Below are positions 30,413-38,930 of a DNA stretch of 64,000 bases, in pieces. The notes below the pieces were generated by a model. That model did no database searches, had not been told where the DNA came from, and saw only the letters and a program-made list of their open reading frames with translations. Source of the DNA: Staphylococcus succinus. Lineage in GTDB: Bacteria > Bacillota > Bacilli > Staphylococcales > Staphylococcaceae. Where the stretch lies: NCBI RefSeq assembly GCF_029024945.1, contig NZ_CP118976.1, forward strand, positions 310,001 to 374,000, given 5' to 3'. A program made the position numbers and the translations under genes. Each line of letters starts with the position of its first letter. Positions within the stretch are counted from its first letter, which is position 1.

Positions 30413-31094
30413 ATTGAAAGAAATACACTTTAATTATAAACACACAACTATTTTAAGAGATATAAATCTAACAATAGATTCAAATGAAATTATTGGTATT
30501 GTAGGTGAAAGTGGTTCAGGAAAGACAACATTAGTACGTATGATGTTGGGATTACTTCACCCCAAACATGGTAAAATTTATACAAATGGCTTGCAGTTAT
30601 TACCTATTTTTCAACATGCATATGATAGTTTTAACCCTAAATATACTATTCAAAAATCACTAGAAGAACCTATGCAATATTATCAATATGGGAAGTTGGC
30701 AGTCGTTAGAGATAGAGCGAAATCATTAATGCAGCATATGCATTTGGAGGTTAAGTTGTTAGAGCGATATCCAGATGAATTAAGCGGAGGTCAATTACAA
30801 AGGTTCAATATGATACGCACGCTCATGTTGCAACCCGATGTGCTTATTTGTGATGAAATTACAGCAAGTTTAGATGTGATTGCAGAGCAGAGAATGATAG
30901 AATTATTGAAAGACTATCATACTAAAACAAATAAAGGGATGATTGTAATTTCTCATGATATCGCTTTTCTTAATCAATTTGTAGAGCGGATTATCGTAAT
31001 GAATGATGGCGCAGTTGTAGATGATTTTAAACGAGAAGCATTATTTGATGAACAACGTCATCATTATACAAAGCAGTTACTTTCGATATACTAA
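30405..31094 (+). CDS. nikE: NikE-like ABC ATPase
   Basis: This is the second ATPase of the importer. Walker A is [10 protein letters not shown], the signature LSGGQLQRFN, and Walker B VLICDEITASLD, where Ile replaces the usual Pro after DE. GAGGG at 30395-30399 points to ATG 30405 rather than the GTG at 30399 that overlaps it. At 229 residues it is a little short. No clear terminator separates it from the MarR gene 200 bases on. Confidence 0.84.
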   Translation: MIELKEIHFNYKHTTILRDINLTIDSNEIIGIVGESGSGKTTLVRMMLGLLHPKHGKIYTNGLQLLPIFQHAYDSFNPKYTIQKSLEEPMQYYQYGKLAVVRDRAKSLMQHMHLEVKLLERYPDELSGGQLQRFNMIRTLMLQPDVLICDEITASLDVIAEQRMIELLKDYHTKTNKGMIVISHDIAFLNQFVERIIVMNDGAVVDDFKREALFDEQRHHYTKQLLSIY

Positions 31095-31165
31095 TGAAAT
31101 AGCTGTTTAGTTGAATTGTTAACTATAAGGTTAAATAACATTGAAATTTAAATATAATAATAAAG

Positions 31166-31225
31166 ATGTGCCCGAGGGTGTAACTTAAATATAAACAATA
31201 AATAAGGTAATTACGGGTAGCACAT
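31166..31225 (+). other. possible RNA hairpin between nikE and the MarR gene
   Basis: ATGTGCCCG (31166-31174) can pair with CGG-GTA-GCACAT (31214-31225), leaving a three-base bulge. The enclosed 39 bases are A-rich with GGGTGTAACTTA. It lacks a T run, so it is not an obvious terminator. Confidence 0.3.
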
Positions 31226-31294
31226 GTTATGATTTGGGAAAGTAAAAAGTCGTTTGAACACACTGAACTTCAGTAGTGATTGGAGGGAGAAGCG

Positions 31295-31708
31295 ATGGAA
31301 AGACAACAAAAAATTGATAATTGGATAGAAGTGACCAAATACGTGCATTATATCGATATGATGATAGAAAAAACGTTGAAAGAAAAATATAATTTAAGTT
31401 TGAAAGAATTTTATGTACTTTATGAAATTTTTAAAGCAAAAGGTAAAAAATATAAAATTAATGATCTAATTAAAATAATAGATTTAAGTCAAAGTGCAAT
31501 GTCACGACTTATTGTGAGGATAGAAAAAGTAGAGAAACCATTAGTTGTTAGACAAGAATGTACTGCAGACCAACGTGCAATGTATATTTATTTAACAGAT
31601 GAAGGAAAACGAGTTATTGACTTAGCATTAGAAACTTATAATCAGTTAATTAATAAAGTGAATCTTAACGCAGTAAGAGCACTTATAGCCAATGAGGAAG
31701 TGAAGTAA
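31295..31708 (+). CDS. MarR family transcriptional regulator
   Basis: This is a winged-helix MarR-type DNA-binding protein of 137 residues. The recognition region is DLIKIIDLSQSAMSRLIVRIE (split here for length) with the wing around VVRQECTADQRAMYIYLTDEGK. It starts at ATG 31295, with GGAGGGAGAAG upstream; the TTG at 31280 is too early. It resembles SarV/SarZ-MarR type staphylococcal regulators in the KFYVLYEI-like region LKEFYVLYEIFKAKGK. Position after nikABCDE makes it a candidate regulator of nickel or urease genes, which is inference. Confidence 0.82.
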   Translation: MERQQKIDNWIEVTKYVHYIDMMIEKTLKEKYNLSLKEFYVLYEIFKAKGKKYKINDLIKIIDLSQSAMSRLIVRIEKVEKPLVVRQECTADQRAMYIYLTDEGKRVIDLALETYNQLINKVNLNAVRALIANEEVK

Positions 31709-31775
31709 TATTATGAAATATTATATTACCGCAATAAATATGAATAGTGAGAGTTGAATCTTGTTTAGGTTGTTG

Positions 31776-31814
31776 CTGTCGATAAAGTTTTATAACTTTG
31801 TCGACAGTTTTTTT
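31776..31814 (+). terminator. terminator after MarR gene
   Basis: CTGTCGATAAAGTT and AACTTTGTCGACAG pair with one G-U and a four-base loop, followed by seven T residues. Confidence 0.88.
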
Positions 31815-31847
31815 ATGTGATTGTAACCACACATTACGATTTTCGAT

Positions 31848-31894
31848 TTATATTAATCTAAACTGAAACATGAATAAGGAGTAGATTAATATAA
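31848..31894. repeat. 13-bp perfect inverted repeat between two terminators
   Basis: TTATATTAATCTA (31848-31860) and TAGATTAATATAA (31882-31894) are exact complements around a 21-base spacer that contains AAGGAG. It lies in a convergent gap, outside both flanking terminators, so it belongs to neither obvious transcript. Confidence 0.55.
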
Positions 31895-31924
31895 CCGGGG
31901 AAATGATATATGCTCATCAAAATA

Positions 31925-31967
31925 AAAGTAATGTTCATTCTGATCTAGATCAGAACGAACATTACTT
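31925..31967. terminator. long terminator of the metallohydrolase gene
   Basis: AAAGTAATGTTC and GAACATTACTTT form the base and TTCTGATCTAGATCAGAA forms a palindromic apex. It overlaps the final bases of the minus-strand gene. Confidence 0.82.
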
Positions 31968-32794
31968 TATAAATTAAATATTTGAGGTTTAATATCGGGG
32001 TCATGGTTAGCAAGGACTTGAATACATTGAGGATGTGTCGCTTGAGATTTGATCCAATTTAAAGAGTTGATAGTTTCTTCCTTATTGTTAACGAGACCTG
32101 GCAAAATACCATAATTCCATGATTTTGAAGCATATGCTGCATCTGAAGCTAACAGTAAAAAAGCATCATCGTCTTTATGTGCTTTGATACGTGCCGCGCA
32201 TTGGCCTATGCTATGACCTGGTGTATGTACAAACTCAATCGTACCATCATCGAATAAGTCAAATGACTTACCTGTGGGTCCTATACCGTTATGAGTGAAT
32301 GCAAAGGTATCAATATTGATATTCTCCCATTGATGAGGTTCATACCCGATTGTATTATGATTAGCCGCATCTAGCTCTTCTTGGCTAACTAAAATGTGAT
32401 TTGCAGTTGAAACATGTCTTAGACCATCTGCATGATCACAATGTAGATGGCTTAAGACAACATAATCTAAATCTGAAACTTGGTAGCCAAGTTGCTCAAT
32501 ATGTTCATGGACAGCTTCACCTTCAGGTAGATCAGCTTTGTAAATTGGATAGGCTAAAGATAGATTTTTAAATGGCTTTGTCCGATTAATTGCGTGCCAA
32601 CCTGTATCAATTAAGACAAGTCCTTTAGGGTGTTCAATAAGATAAATAGATACAGGTAAACGCATTTGTTTCTTTTTGGATCTAAATAGACCTGTCCAAG
32701 CAAAAGGTGGATTAGATTTGTAGTTGAACGGTAAAGCTTCATCTACAATAACTGAGCCAGTATGTAGAACATGGACTTGAATTGAACTAGACAT
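31967..32794 (-). CDS. metallo-beta-lactamase fold hydrolase, AHL-lactonase-like
   Basis: This is a single-domain metallo-beta-lactamase-fold hydrolase of 275 residues. The dinuclear zinc motif HLHCDH with Asp and His at 116-121 is followed by VHTPGHSIGQC and LLASDAAY, with a late ANHDP. The N-terminal IYLIEHPKGLVLIDTG and the spacing of the ligands resemble AiiA-type N-acylhomoserine lactonases, although related enzymes act on other lactones or esters. AGGAGG lies eleven bases before the ATG. It stands alone. No signal peptide, so it is cytoplasmic. Confidence 0.82.
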   Translation of the reverse strand: MSSSIQVHVLHTGSVIVDEALPFNYKSNPPFAWTGLFRSKKKQMRLPVSIYLIEHPKGLVLIDTGWHAINRTKPFKNLSLAYPIYKADLPEGEAVHEHIEQLGYQVSDLDYVVLSHLHCDHADGLRHVSTANHILVSQEELDAANHNTIGYEPHQWENINIDTFAFTHNGIGPTGKSFDLFDDGTIEFVHTPGHSIGQCAARIKAHKDDDAFLLLASDAAYASKSWNYGILPGLVNNKEETINSLNWIKSQATHPQCIQVLANHDPDIKPQIFNL

Positions 32795-33183
32795 TAATTT
32801 AATTACCTCCTTAATGGAACCACAATGAATGCAGTGAACACGAGAGCTATAATGATATGTGTTTTTATGTCTAATAAAGCACGTTCAATGCTTCATTTAA
32901 GTTAATTTTAAAATGATACTATTTCATTTTTTAGTTAAGATTACAGCAATTGATGCATCATACAGGAACTACGACGTGACATGATATAAGTTGTTGCATT
33001 GATTACTGTCTGTTTTAACTTAAGTCAGTCAAAGATACTTTAGGTAAGTAAATAAGATGTTGAACACTTTAACTTAATAGAGATAATGTGTCAAATAAAT
33101 GGTAGAAACATTACTTATGTGTAATTTTATGTTTTACTGTAATTGAAGTATATAAATTTGATGAAAAGTAGAGGAGTGGTGAA
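32795..33183. other. 389-base gap without a gene
   Basis: The gap separates divergent genes and should hold both promoters. I see no open frame with a ribosome site, no strong hairpin and no clear operator. The AGAGGAG before 33184 is the ribosome site of the VOC gene. Confidence 0.6.
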
Positions 33184-33564
33184 ATGGATATACAATCAGC
33201 ATGGCTCAATTTACCTGTAAAAAATCTTAAAGCAAGTGAAAAATTTTTCGAATCAATTGGCTTTGGTATTAAGCAACAAGAAAGCGTAATAGATAAAATG
33301 ATAGGGATTGAAACAAAAGATAATAAAATTATTATGTTAATTGAATATAGCCAGTTTGAAAAAGTAGTGCAACTATCAGAAATAGGTGCGCATGAATCAC
33401 TTGTTTCTATATCCGTATCATCAGAACAAGAAGTTGACGAATTATTAAAATTAGTAAAAGAAGCGGCTGGTGAGGTTTTGCAAAGTGGTACCAGACATGA
33501 AGGCTATTATGGTGGTTTATTTAGTGATATAGATGGTCACTTATTTAACGTCATTGCGATGTAA
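33184..33564 (+). CDS. VOC (glyoxalase/bleomycin-resistance) family protein
   Basis: This is a 126-residue vicinal oxygen chelate fold protein with two beta-alpha-beta-beta-beta modules. It opens WLNLPVKNLKASEKFFESIGF and ends GLFSDIDGHLFNVI, the typical module ends. Members include glyoxalase I, fosfomycin and bleomycin resistance proteins and ring-cleaving dioxygenases; this short form is most like uncharacterised staphylococcal proteins. Metal ligands are not obvious beyond the C-terminal region, so enzyme activity is uncertain. AGAGGAG precedes the ATG. Confidence 0.78.
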   Translation: MDIQSAWLNLPVKNLKASEKFFESIGFGIKQQESVIDKMIGIETKDNKIIMLIEYSQFEKVVQLSEIGAHESLVSISVSSEQEVDELLKLVKEAAGEVLQSGTRHEGYYGGLFSDIDGHLFNVIAM

Positions 33565-33623
33565 GCCAACAGCGGTCTTATGGTATTTTATATTATAAAA
33601 TAAAATTTGAAAGGCGTGTATGT

Positions 33624-34427
33624 ATGATTAAAGCAATTGCAGTAGATAAAGATGGTACGTTTTTAAAATCTGATCACACATTTGATGAGGCACATTTTGA
33701 AAAGATATTTAATGAACTTATGGCTAAAAATTTAAAATTTATCGTGGCAAGTGGTAATCAATATGCACAGTTGCGATCAATATTTTCTGGAAAAGAAGAA
33801 GCAATTACGTATGTTGCAGAAAATGGCGCAGTTACTTATTTTAATGATGAAATTATAGCATCACATTATTTTGATCGTGAACTTATTTTAGATTTACTGC
33901 ACACAATTATTCACGATTATAAAGTAAAGGATATCGTTTTAAGTGGTATTAAATCTGCATATATTAGCCAAGATAGTAGTGAAGAATTTATTGAGTTTAT
34001 AAAACATTATTATTACGATATTGAAAAAGTTGCAGATTTAAAGCAAGTTGAAAATGATTACTTTGTTAAAATAGCACTTAGAATTAAGGATGAATTTAAA
34101 GTAAAAAAAGTTATCGCAAGTTTAGAAGAAACTTTTGCAGGTGAAGTGAGAGCTGTTACAAGTGGAAATGACAGTGTTGATTTAATTTTGCCTGAAGTGA
34201 ATAAAGGGGTAGCAATCCAAACGCTTCTAACACAGTGGGGGCTGAAAAATAATGAACTGCTGGCGTTTGGTGATGCAAATAATGATTTAGAGATGTTAGC
34301 GTTGACTGAACATAGTTATGCAATGGAGCATTGTAGTTCAGAACTTGCGAAAGTTGCAAAATACAGGGCACCTTCTAATGATGAATCAGGTGTTTTACAA
34401 GTTATTGAGACTTACTTGAAACCGTAA
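33624..34427 (+). CDS. HAD superfamily phosphatase, Cof type
   Basis: This is a Cof-like HAD IIB hydrolase of 267 residues that dephosphorylates a small phosphometabolite. Motif I is VDKDGT with catalytic Asp8 and Asp10, motif II ASGNQ, motif III Lys near NKGVA, and motif IV GDANNDLEML. The substitution of K for the usual x in DxDGT is acceptable. A long hairpin ends the gene. Natural substrates of this group are usually sugar phosphates or flavin phosphates; not known here. Confidence 0.88.
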   Translation: MIKAIAVDKDGTFLKSDHTFDEAHFEKIFNELMAKNLKFIVASGNQYAQLRSIFSGKEEAITYVAENGAVTYFNDEIIASHYFDRELILDLLHTIIHDYKVKDIVLSGIKSAYISQDSSEEFIEFIKHYYYDIEKVADLKQVENDYFVKIALRIKDEFKVKKVIASLEETFAGEVRAVTSGNDSVDLILPEVNKGVAIQTLLTQWGLKNNELLAFGDANNDLEMLALTEHSYAMEHCSSELAKVAKYRAPSNDESGVLQVIETYLKP

Positions 34428-34464
34428 ACCAGTAGCGGGATGTAGGCTAACTAAAAAGTATTTA

Positions 34465-34532
34465 TAAAAAAACTCAAAAGCTATTTCAATAAAAGTCGTT
34501 AGCGACCAAGATTGAAAGATTTTGAGTTTTTG
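34465..34532. terminator. branched bidirectional terminator
   Basis: AAAAACTCAAAA and TTTTGAGTTTTT form the outer stem, with inner pairs TCAAT/ATTGA and GTCG-TTAG-CGAC. It sits between convergent HAD and UspA genes. Confidence 0.8.
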
Positions 34533-34542
34533 TATTTATAGA

Positions 34543-34965
34543 CTATTTGATGATTAGAACGGGAATATTAGCGTTGTTTGCAATTTTATGAGTGACATTT
34601 CCTAGTACATTTTTGAGTTCAGGTTTTGAACGTTTATTACTCATCACAATCATTTCATAATTGTTTTCTTCGATTTCTTCTAAAATCATCTGCTTAATAT
34701 AACCAGTAGCAAATTTAACTGTAACATTTAAACCCTTATCTTCTAATTGTTTTACAAAAGGTTTAAGTTTTTCGCTCTTTTCCTGTGCGATTTCTTCAAA
34801 GTGTTTATCATCATAACGTACAGAAGTTTGCAGTTCACCTTCCGGAATTACATTGAATATAGTAATTTCTGCATCATCTGCGTGTTCAGTCAATTTTAGT
34901 AATTGCTCAGGTACGTTGTTGAACGTATTGTTAAAGTCATAGGCCAATAATATATTTTTATACAT
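34543..34965 (-). CDS. universal stress protein, UspA family
   Basis: This is a 140-residue UspA-fold protein. It opens YKNILLAYDFNNTF and ends in ANIPVLIIK, and the nucleotide-binding region is represented by MSNKRSKPELKNVLGNVTHK, where the ATP-type G-2x-G-9x-G(S/T) pattern is poorly preserved, so ATP binding is doubtful. ATG 34965 with AAGGAGG upstream is the start; the open frame runs 14 codons further. Expected to be induced by stress or stationary phase. Confidence 0.87.
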   Translation of the reverse strand: MYKNILLAYDFNNTFNNVPEQLLKLTEHADDAEITIFNVIPEGELQTSVRYDDKHFEEIAQEKSEKLKPFVKQLEDKGLNVTVKFATGYIKQMILEEIEENNYEMIVMSNKRSKPELKNVLGNVTHKIANNANIPVLIIK

Positions 34966-35049
34966 AATAGTGCCTCCTTTATGATATAAATACCCTTTTA
35001 AAATCAAAGTAATAATATACCGCTACTTATTCTTTAATAACATTATAAA

Positions 35050-36117
35050 CTATTTTACATCTAAGCCAATAATTTCACTTACATGATTATAACCATGGGA
35101 CTCAAGATATTGTGTGAGCGATTTGTTTAGTTTTTTAGTTAATCCGGGCCCTTCAAATACCAAAGAACTGTAAATTTGAACAAGTGAGGCACCGTGACGT
35201 AACATCATTATCACATCATCAGTATCGAATATACCACCAGTACCAATGATTAAAAATTGCCCGTTTGTTTTTTTATAAGTATAGTTAATCATTTCTAAAT
35301 TGCGTTCAAATAAAGGTCTGCCACTTAATCCACCAGCTTCTGAACGATTAGTTGAATGTAAATTATCACGTTGTTGCGTTGTGTTTGCTAAGATAATCCC
35401 ATCAAATGTCTCTACAATAGGATCTAGCATGCGTCCCAATCCAGGTAAGTCCAAGTCAGAAGTTAATTTAATAAAAATAGGAACAGATATATCATGCTTT
35501 ATTTTATAAGATTGAATAGCTGAACAAAGTTGAGAAAATTCATCTTTATCATGGAAACTTTGCAGATTTTCAGTATTAGGCGAGCTAATATTTACAGTGA
35601 AAAACGTGACATCATTTTTAAAAGTATCAATGACTCTAATATAATCTTGGTAACGTTCTTCGTAAGGCGTAAGTTTATTAACACCTATATTTAACCCAAC
35701 TGGAATCTTATAACTATATTTACGCAAATTGCTCAATGCTTTATTCATGCCGATATTATTAAAGCCCATACGGTTGATTATAGCATCATCTTCGACCAAT
35801 CTATACATACGTGGTTTAGGGTTTCCTGGTTGGGGCTTAGGTGTGATGCCGCCTAATTCAAGTGCGCCGAACCCAGCGTTTTCTAAAGCTTTTGGCACTT
35901 CACAAGATTTGTCAAAGCCTGCTGCAAGTGCTATTGGATTGGGGAAAGAAACCCCTTTAATATTTTGTTTTAATATTGGATTTTCATAATGGAATAGCTG
36001 ACGAACTACAGGTAATAACTTTGAGTGTCTTTGAACAAATTTTAATGCATCGATAGTCATACCGTGTGCTTTTTCAGGATCAAATTGAAATAAAATAGGT
36101 TTAATAAGTTTATACAT
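35050..36117 (-). CDS. pyrD: dihydroorotate dehydrogenase (quinone), class 2
   Basis: This membrane-associated flavoenzyme oxidises dihydroorotate to orotate in pyrimidine synthesis and passes electrons to quinone. The N-terminal extension (residues 1-45, with FDPEKAHGMTIDAL) is the class 2 membrane/quinone domain. FMN and catalytic motifs are AAGFDKSCEVP, RMGFNNIGMN, VNISSPNT with the catalytic Ser, and GTGGIFDTDDV. At 355 residues it is typical. It lies apart from the usual pyr operon; many staphylococci have this arrangement. Confidence 0.95.
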   Translation of the reverse strand: MYKLIKPILFQFDPEKAHGMTIDALKFVQRHSKLLPVVRQLFHYENPILKQNIKGVSFPNPIALAAGFDKSCEVPKALENAGFGALELGGITPKPQPGNPKPRMYRLVEDDAIINRMGFNNIGMNKALSNLRKYSYKIPVGLNIGVNKLTPYEERYQDYIRVIDTFKNDVTFFTVNISSPNTENLQSFHDKDEFSQLCSAIQSYKIKHDISVPIFIKLTSDLDLPGLGRMLDPIVETFDGIILANTTQQRDNLHSTNRSEAGGLSGRPLFERNLEMINYTYKKTNGQFLIIGTGGIFDTDDVIMMLRHGASLVQIYSSLVFEGPGLTKKLNKSLTQYLESHGYNHVSEIIGLDVK

Positions 36118-36391
36118 GATATTACCGCTCCATTTATCAAATTTTAGTATTTATTACTTTCGAAAATATGTATATAAATCACATTACACAATGAACTGTC
36201 ACAAGTTTGTGAAATGGATGTCTTTAATAGACTAGCATTTTACACAATGTATGCCTAGAGTAAACTTATATAATTTATAGAAGTGTCACATTAATTAAAT
36301 GGAAGCATACATTGTTGATTAACATGGTAATAAAAAGGTAATAACAATAAGGTGATAAATTTAATGACATAAGTTAATGGAGGCATAAAAA

Positions 36392-37255
36392 ATGAAGCAA
36401 CAATGGCAGGAACAACTTCCATTGGACAATATTAAATCCATATCTCCAGTTGGTGGCGGTGATGTAAATGAGGCCTTTCAAGTAAAAACATCAGAAGATA
36501 CTTATTTTTTACTTGTGCAACGGAACAGAGACAAATCATTTTTTAAAGCAGAAATAGCAGGACTAGATTTATTTGAAGTATATCATATCAACGCGCCTCG
36601 AGTCATTGACAGTGGAGAAATTCATGGTGATGCGTATTTATTATTAACATTTTTACAAGAAGGAGCGACAGGAAGCCAGCGTGAACTTGGGCAACTTGTG
36701 GCAAAGATGCATAGTCAGCAACAACAAGATCAAAAGTTTGGATTTGATTTACCGTATGAAGGTGGAAACATTTCATTTGATAATAGTTGGACAAACGAGT
36801 GGGTTACTTTATTTGTAGAACGTCGTTTAGATCATCTAAAAGATGAATTATACTACCAAGGACTTTGGACAGATGAAGATGTTAGACGGTATAACCAGGT
36901 GAGAGCTGTTATTGTAGATAAATTAGAACAGCATAATAGTAAAGCTTCGCTTTTACATGGTGATTTATGGGCTGGTAATTTTATGTTTTTAGAAGATGGA
37001 ACGCCAGCATTATTTGATCCGGCTCCGTTATATGGGGATAGAGAGTTTGATATTGGAATAACTACTGTTTTTGGAGGATTTACACAAGCATTTTATGATG
37101 AATATAATCAGCATTATCCTTTAGCGCATGGGGCGGAAACGCGTATAGAATTTTATAGATTGTATTTATTAATGGTGCACTTACTAAAATTTGGAAGCAT
37201 GTACGACCATAGCGTTAATCGTTCAATGGAAAAAATTTTAACAGAAGCATATTAA
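36392..37255 (+). CDS. fructosamine kinase family protein
   Basis: This is a 287-residue kinase of the fructosamine-3-kinase family, which phosphorylates sugar adducts on amines so that proteins or metabolites can be deglycated. The motifs are GGGDVNEAF at the ATP loop, LLHGDLWAGNFMF with the catalytic Asp, and LFDPAPLYGDREFDIG. AATGGAGG lies 12 bases upstream of the ATG. The bacterial orthologue acts on ribulosamines. It is a single-gene unit with its own terminator. Confidence 0.9.
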   Translation: MKQQWQEQLPLDNIKSISPVGGGDVNEAFQVKTSEDTYFLLVQRNRDKSFFKAEIAGLDLFEVYHINAPRVIDSGEIHGDAYLLLTFLQEGATGSQRELGQLVAKMHSQQQQDQKFGFDLPYEGGNISFDNSWTNEWVTLFVERRLDHLKDELYYQGLWTDEDVRRYNQVRAVIVDKLEQHNSKASLLHGDLWAGNFMFLEDGTPALFDPAPLYGDREFDIGITTVFGGFTQAFYDEYNQHYPLAHGAETRIEFYRLYLLMVHLLKFGSMYDHSVNRSMEKILTEAY

Positions 37256-37656
37256 ATATATTTATGAAGAATAGTAGCTTGTTAGGCTACTATTTTTATG
37301 TGTAAGTATAGAAGTAAAAATAGTTGAAGTTATATTAAAGAAATTTTCATATTTAATTAGAATTTTCTTAATTTTAAAAATATATTTGTTATACTTGTAA
37401 CATGTTAATTAAATAAATTTAATAATAGTGTAATAAATAGGCTCTTTAAAGGTTGAATATACGAAATATGGAGTGTCATGTAAAGATAGCGTAAATACAA
37501 TCTAGGCATAGGTGATGAATATAATTTCATCAATTTCTCTAAATTAAGTTGAAATGGTTATATATTTAGAATCTAACGTAAAATTATACATAATTAAATG
37601 AAACACTTTAGACGCAAAATAAAGGGGTGTCTAAATAGCATATAGGAGGATAAAAA
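37256..37656. other. 400-base gap between kinase and MFS genes
   Basis: It holds the kinase terminator (37270-37297), then AT-rich sequence without a credible frame. Near the end TTTAGAC (37607-37613) and GTCTAAA (37629-37635) form a 7-base inverted repeat, 22 bases before the MFS start, which could be an operator or a hairpin that hides the ribosome site. Confidence 0.5.
37270..37297 (+). terminator. terminator after fructosamine kinase gene
   Basis: AATAGTAGC and GCTACTATT form a nine-base stem with a seven-base loop, followed by T residues. Confidence 0.82.
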
Positions 37657-38871
37657 TTGAAAACATCTAACAAACTTATATTCAATCGTACGTTCATGCT
37701 GATGTTGTTGGCAGGTATTTTTGCGATGATTGGATTTAGTACAATTTTAACGACAATTACATGGTATGCCGTAAAAGAATTAAAGTCTTCTATGGCATTA
37801 GGGTACATTTTGGTGGCTGCAACAGTTCCAAGGTTGATAATGATGACATTTAGTGGCATGGTAGCTGATAAATTTAAGAAAACGACAATAATGTATTATT
37901 CAAATATTGCGGAAGCTTTAGTATTAGTCATTCTTTACTTTTTAATTATTAATGATCAATTATCACTTGTACCCTTGATGATTTTAGCTGCATTTTTTGG
38001 CATGCTAGATGCTTTCTTTGGGCCTGCGAGTACATCACTGATACCTAAAGTAGTCGAGCAGTTCCAACTCCAAAGAGCGAATTCATTGTTTCAGGGCGGT
38101 ACACAAATATCATTTATTTTTGGTCCAATTATCGCTGGAATCGTCATGGAACATTACTCTATAGCAACGAGTTTTTATTTGGCTTTGATTTTCGTATTCT
38201 TGTCAGCAATTTTTGTATTCCCTCCATTAATTAAAGAAACAAGTGCGGTTGAGCATTCTAATAATACGCCGGTTAGAGATATTATTGAAGGATTTAGATA
38301 TGTAAAATCTTCACGTTTTTTAATAACGGGTATTATTATACTGATAACTGCTAACTTTTTTGGACTAGGTGCATTAAGTGTAGGTATTCCTATATTAGTA
38401 GAAGCATCTGGAGGAACGCCGATTAATTTAACTTATCTTCAATCAAGTTTAGGCGTGGGGATGTTGACTGGAACAGCACTGTTAAGCGTTATTACTTTTA
38501 AAAAGGGACGCGGGAAGATAACACTCTTCACTTTATTATTTATGCTTGTACTGTTCCTAGTATTCACACAGGTAAATGCAGTAATATGGCAAGTGCTCTT
38601 ACTATTCTTAATAGGTCTAACGTATACGATTGTGTATATTCCATTTATCACAATGGCACAAGAATTCTCTGATGAAAAAGTGACAGGTCGTGTGATGAGT
38701 TTGATATTTTTAGCGATGACTGGATTCGATCCAATATCATATGTGCTTATTTCAGGACTAAATACAATGAATATCTCTATTTTCTCAGTATTAGCAATAT
38801 CTGCCTCAGTCAGTCTAGTGGTATGGGTGTTTATTTTATTTAATTCAAAAACATACAGACACACAGATTGA
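37657..38871 (+). CDS. MFS transporter, MefA/macrolide-efflux-like family
   Basis: This is a 404-residue major facilitator with 12 predicted membrane segments. The inter-helix 2-3 loop reads GMVADKFKKTT, and the organisation without a central long loop resembles the MFS_3/MefA group, which includes macrolide exporters and enterobactin exporters. It begins at TTG 37657 with AGGAGG upstream. The HXXEE gene follows after 59 bases, so they are probably co-transcribed. The substrate is unknown. Confidence 0.82.
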   Translation: MKTSNKLIFNRTFMLMLLAGIFAMIGFSTILTTITWYAVKELKSSMALGYILVAATVPRLIMMTFSGMVADKFKKTTIMYYSNIAEALVLVILYFLIINDQLSLVPLMILAAFFGMLDAFFGPASTSLIPKVVEQFQLQRANSLFQGGTQISFIFGPIIAGIVMEHYSIATSFYLALIFVFLSAIFVFPPLIKETSAVEHSNNTPVRDIIEGFRYVKSSRFLITGIIILITANFFGLGALSVGIPILVEASGGTPINLTYLQSSLGVGMLTGTALLSVITFKKGRGKITLFTLLFMLVLFLVFTQVNAVIWQVLLLFLIGLTYTIVYIPFITMAQEFSDEKVTGRVMSLIFLAMTGFDPISYVLISGLNTMNISIFSVLAISASVSLVVWVFILFNSKTYRHTD

Positions 38872-38930
38872 TACCTTTAATTAAGAAGGTAGTTTTCAAT
38901 AAAATGGATAAATAACTTGGAGGTATTTAG

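Noticed and set aside
31901..31975. 24-codon plus-strand frame after an AAGGAG in the convergent gap
   Set aside because: It runs into the metallohydrolase terminator and its ribosome site is badly spaced.
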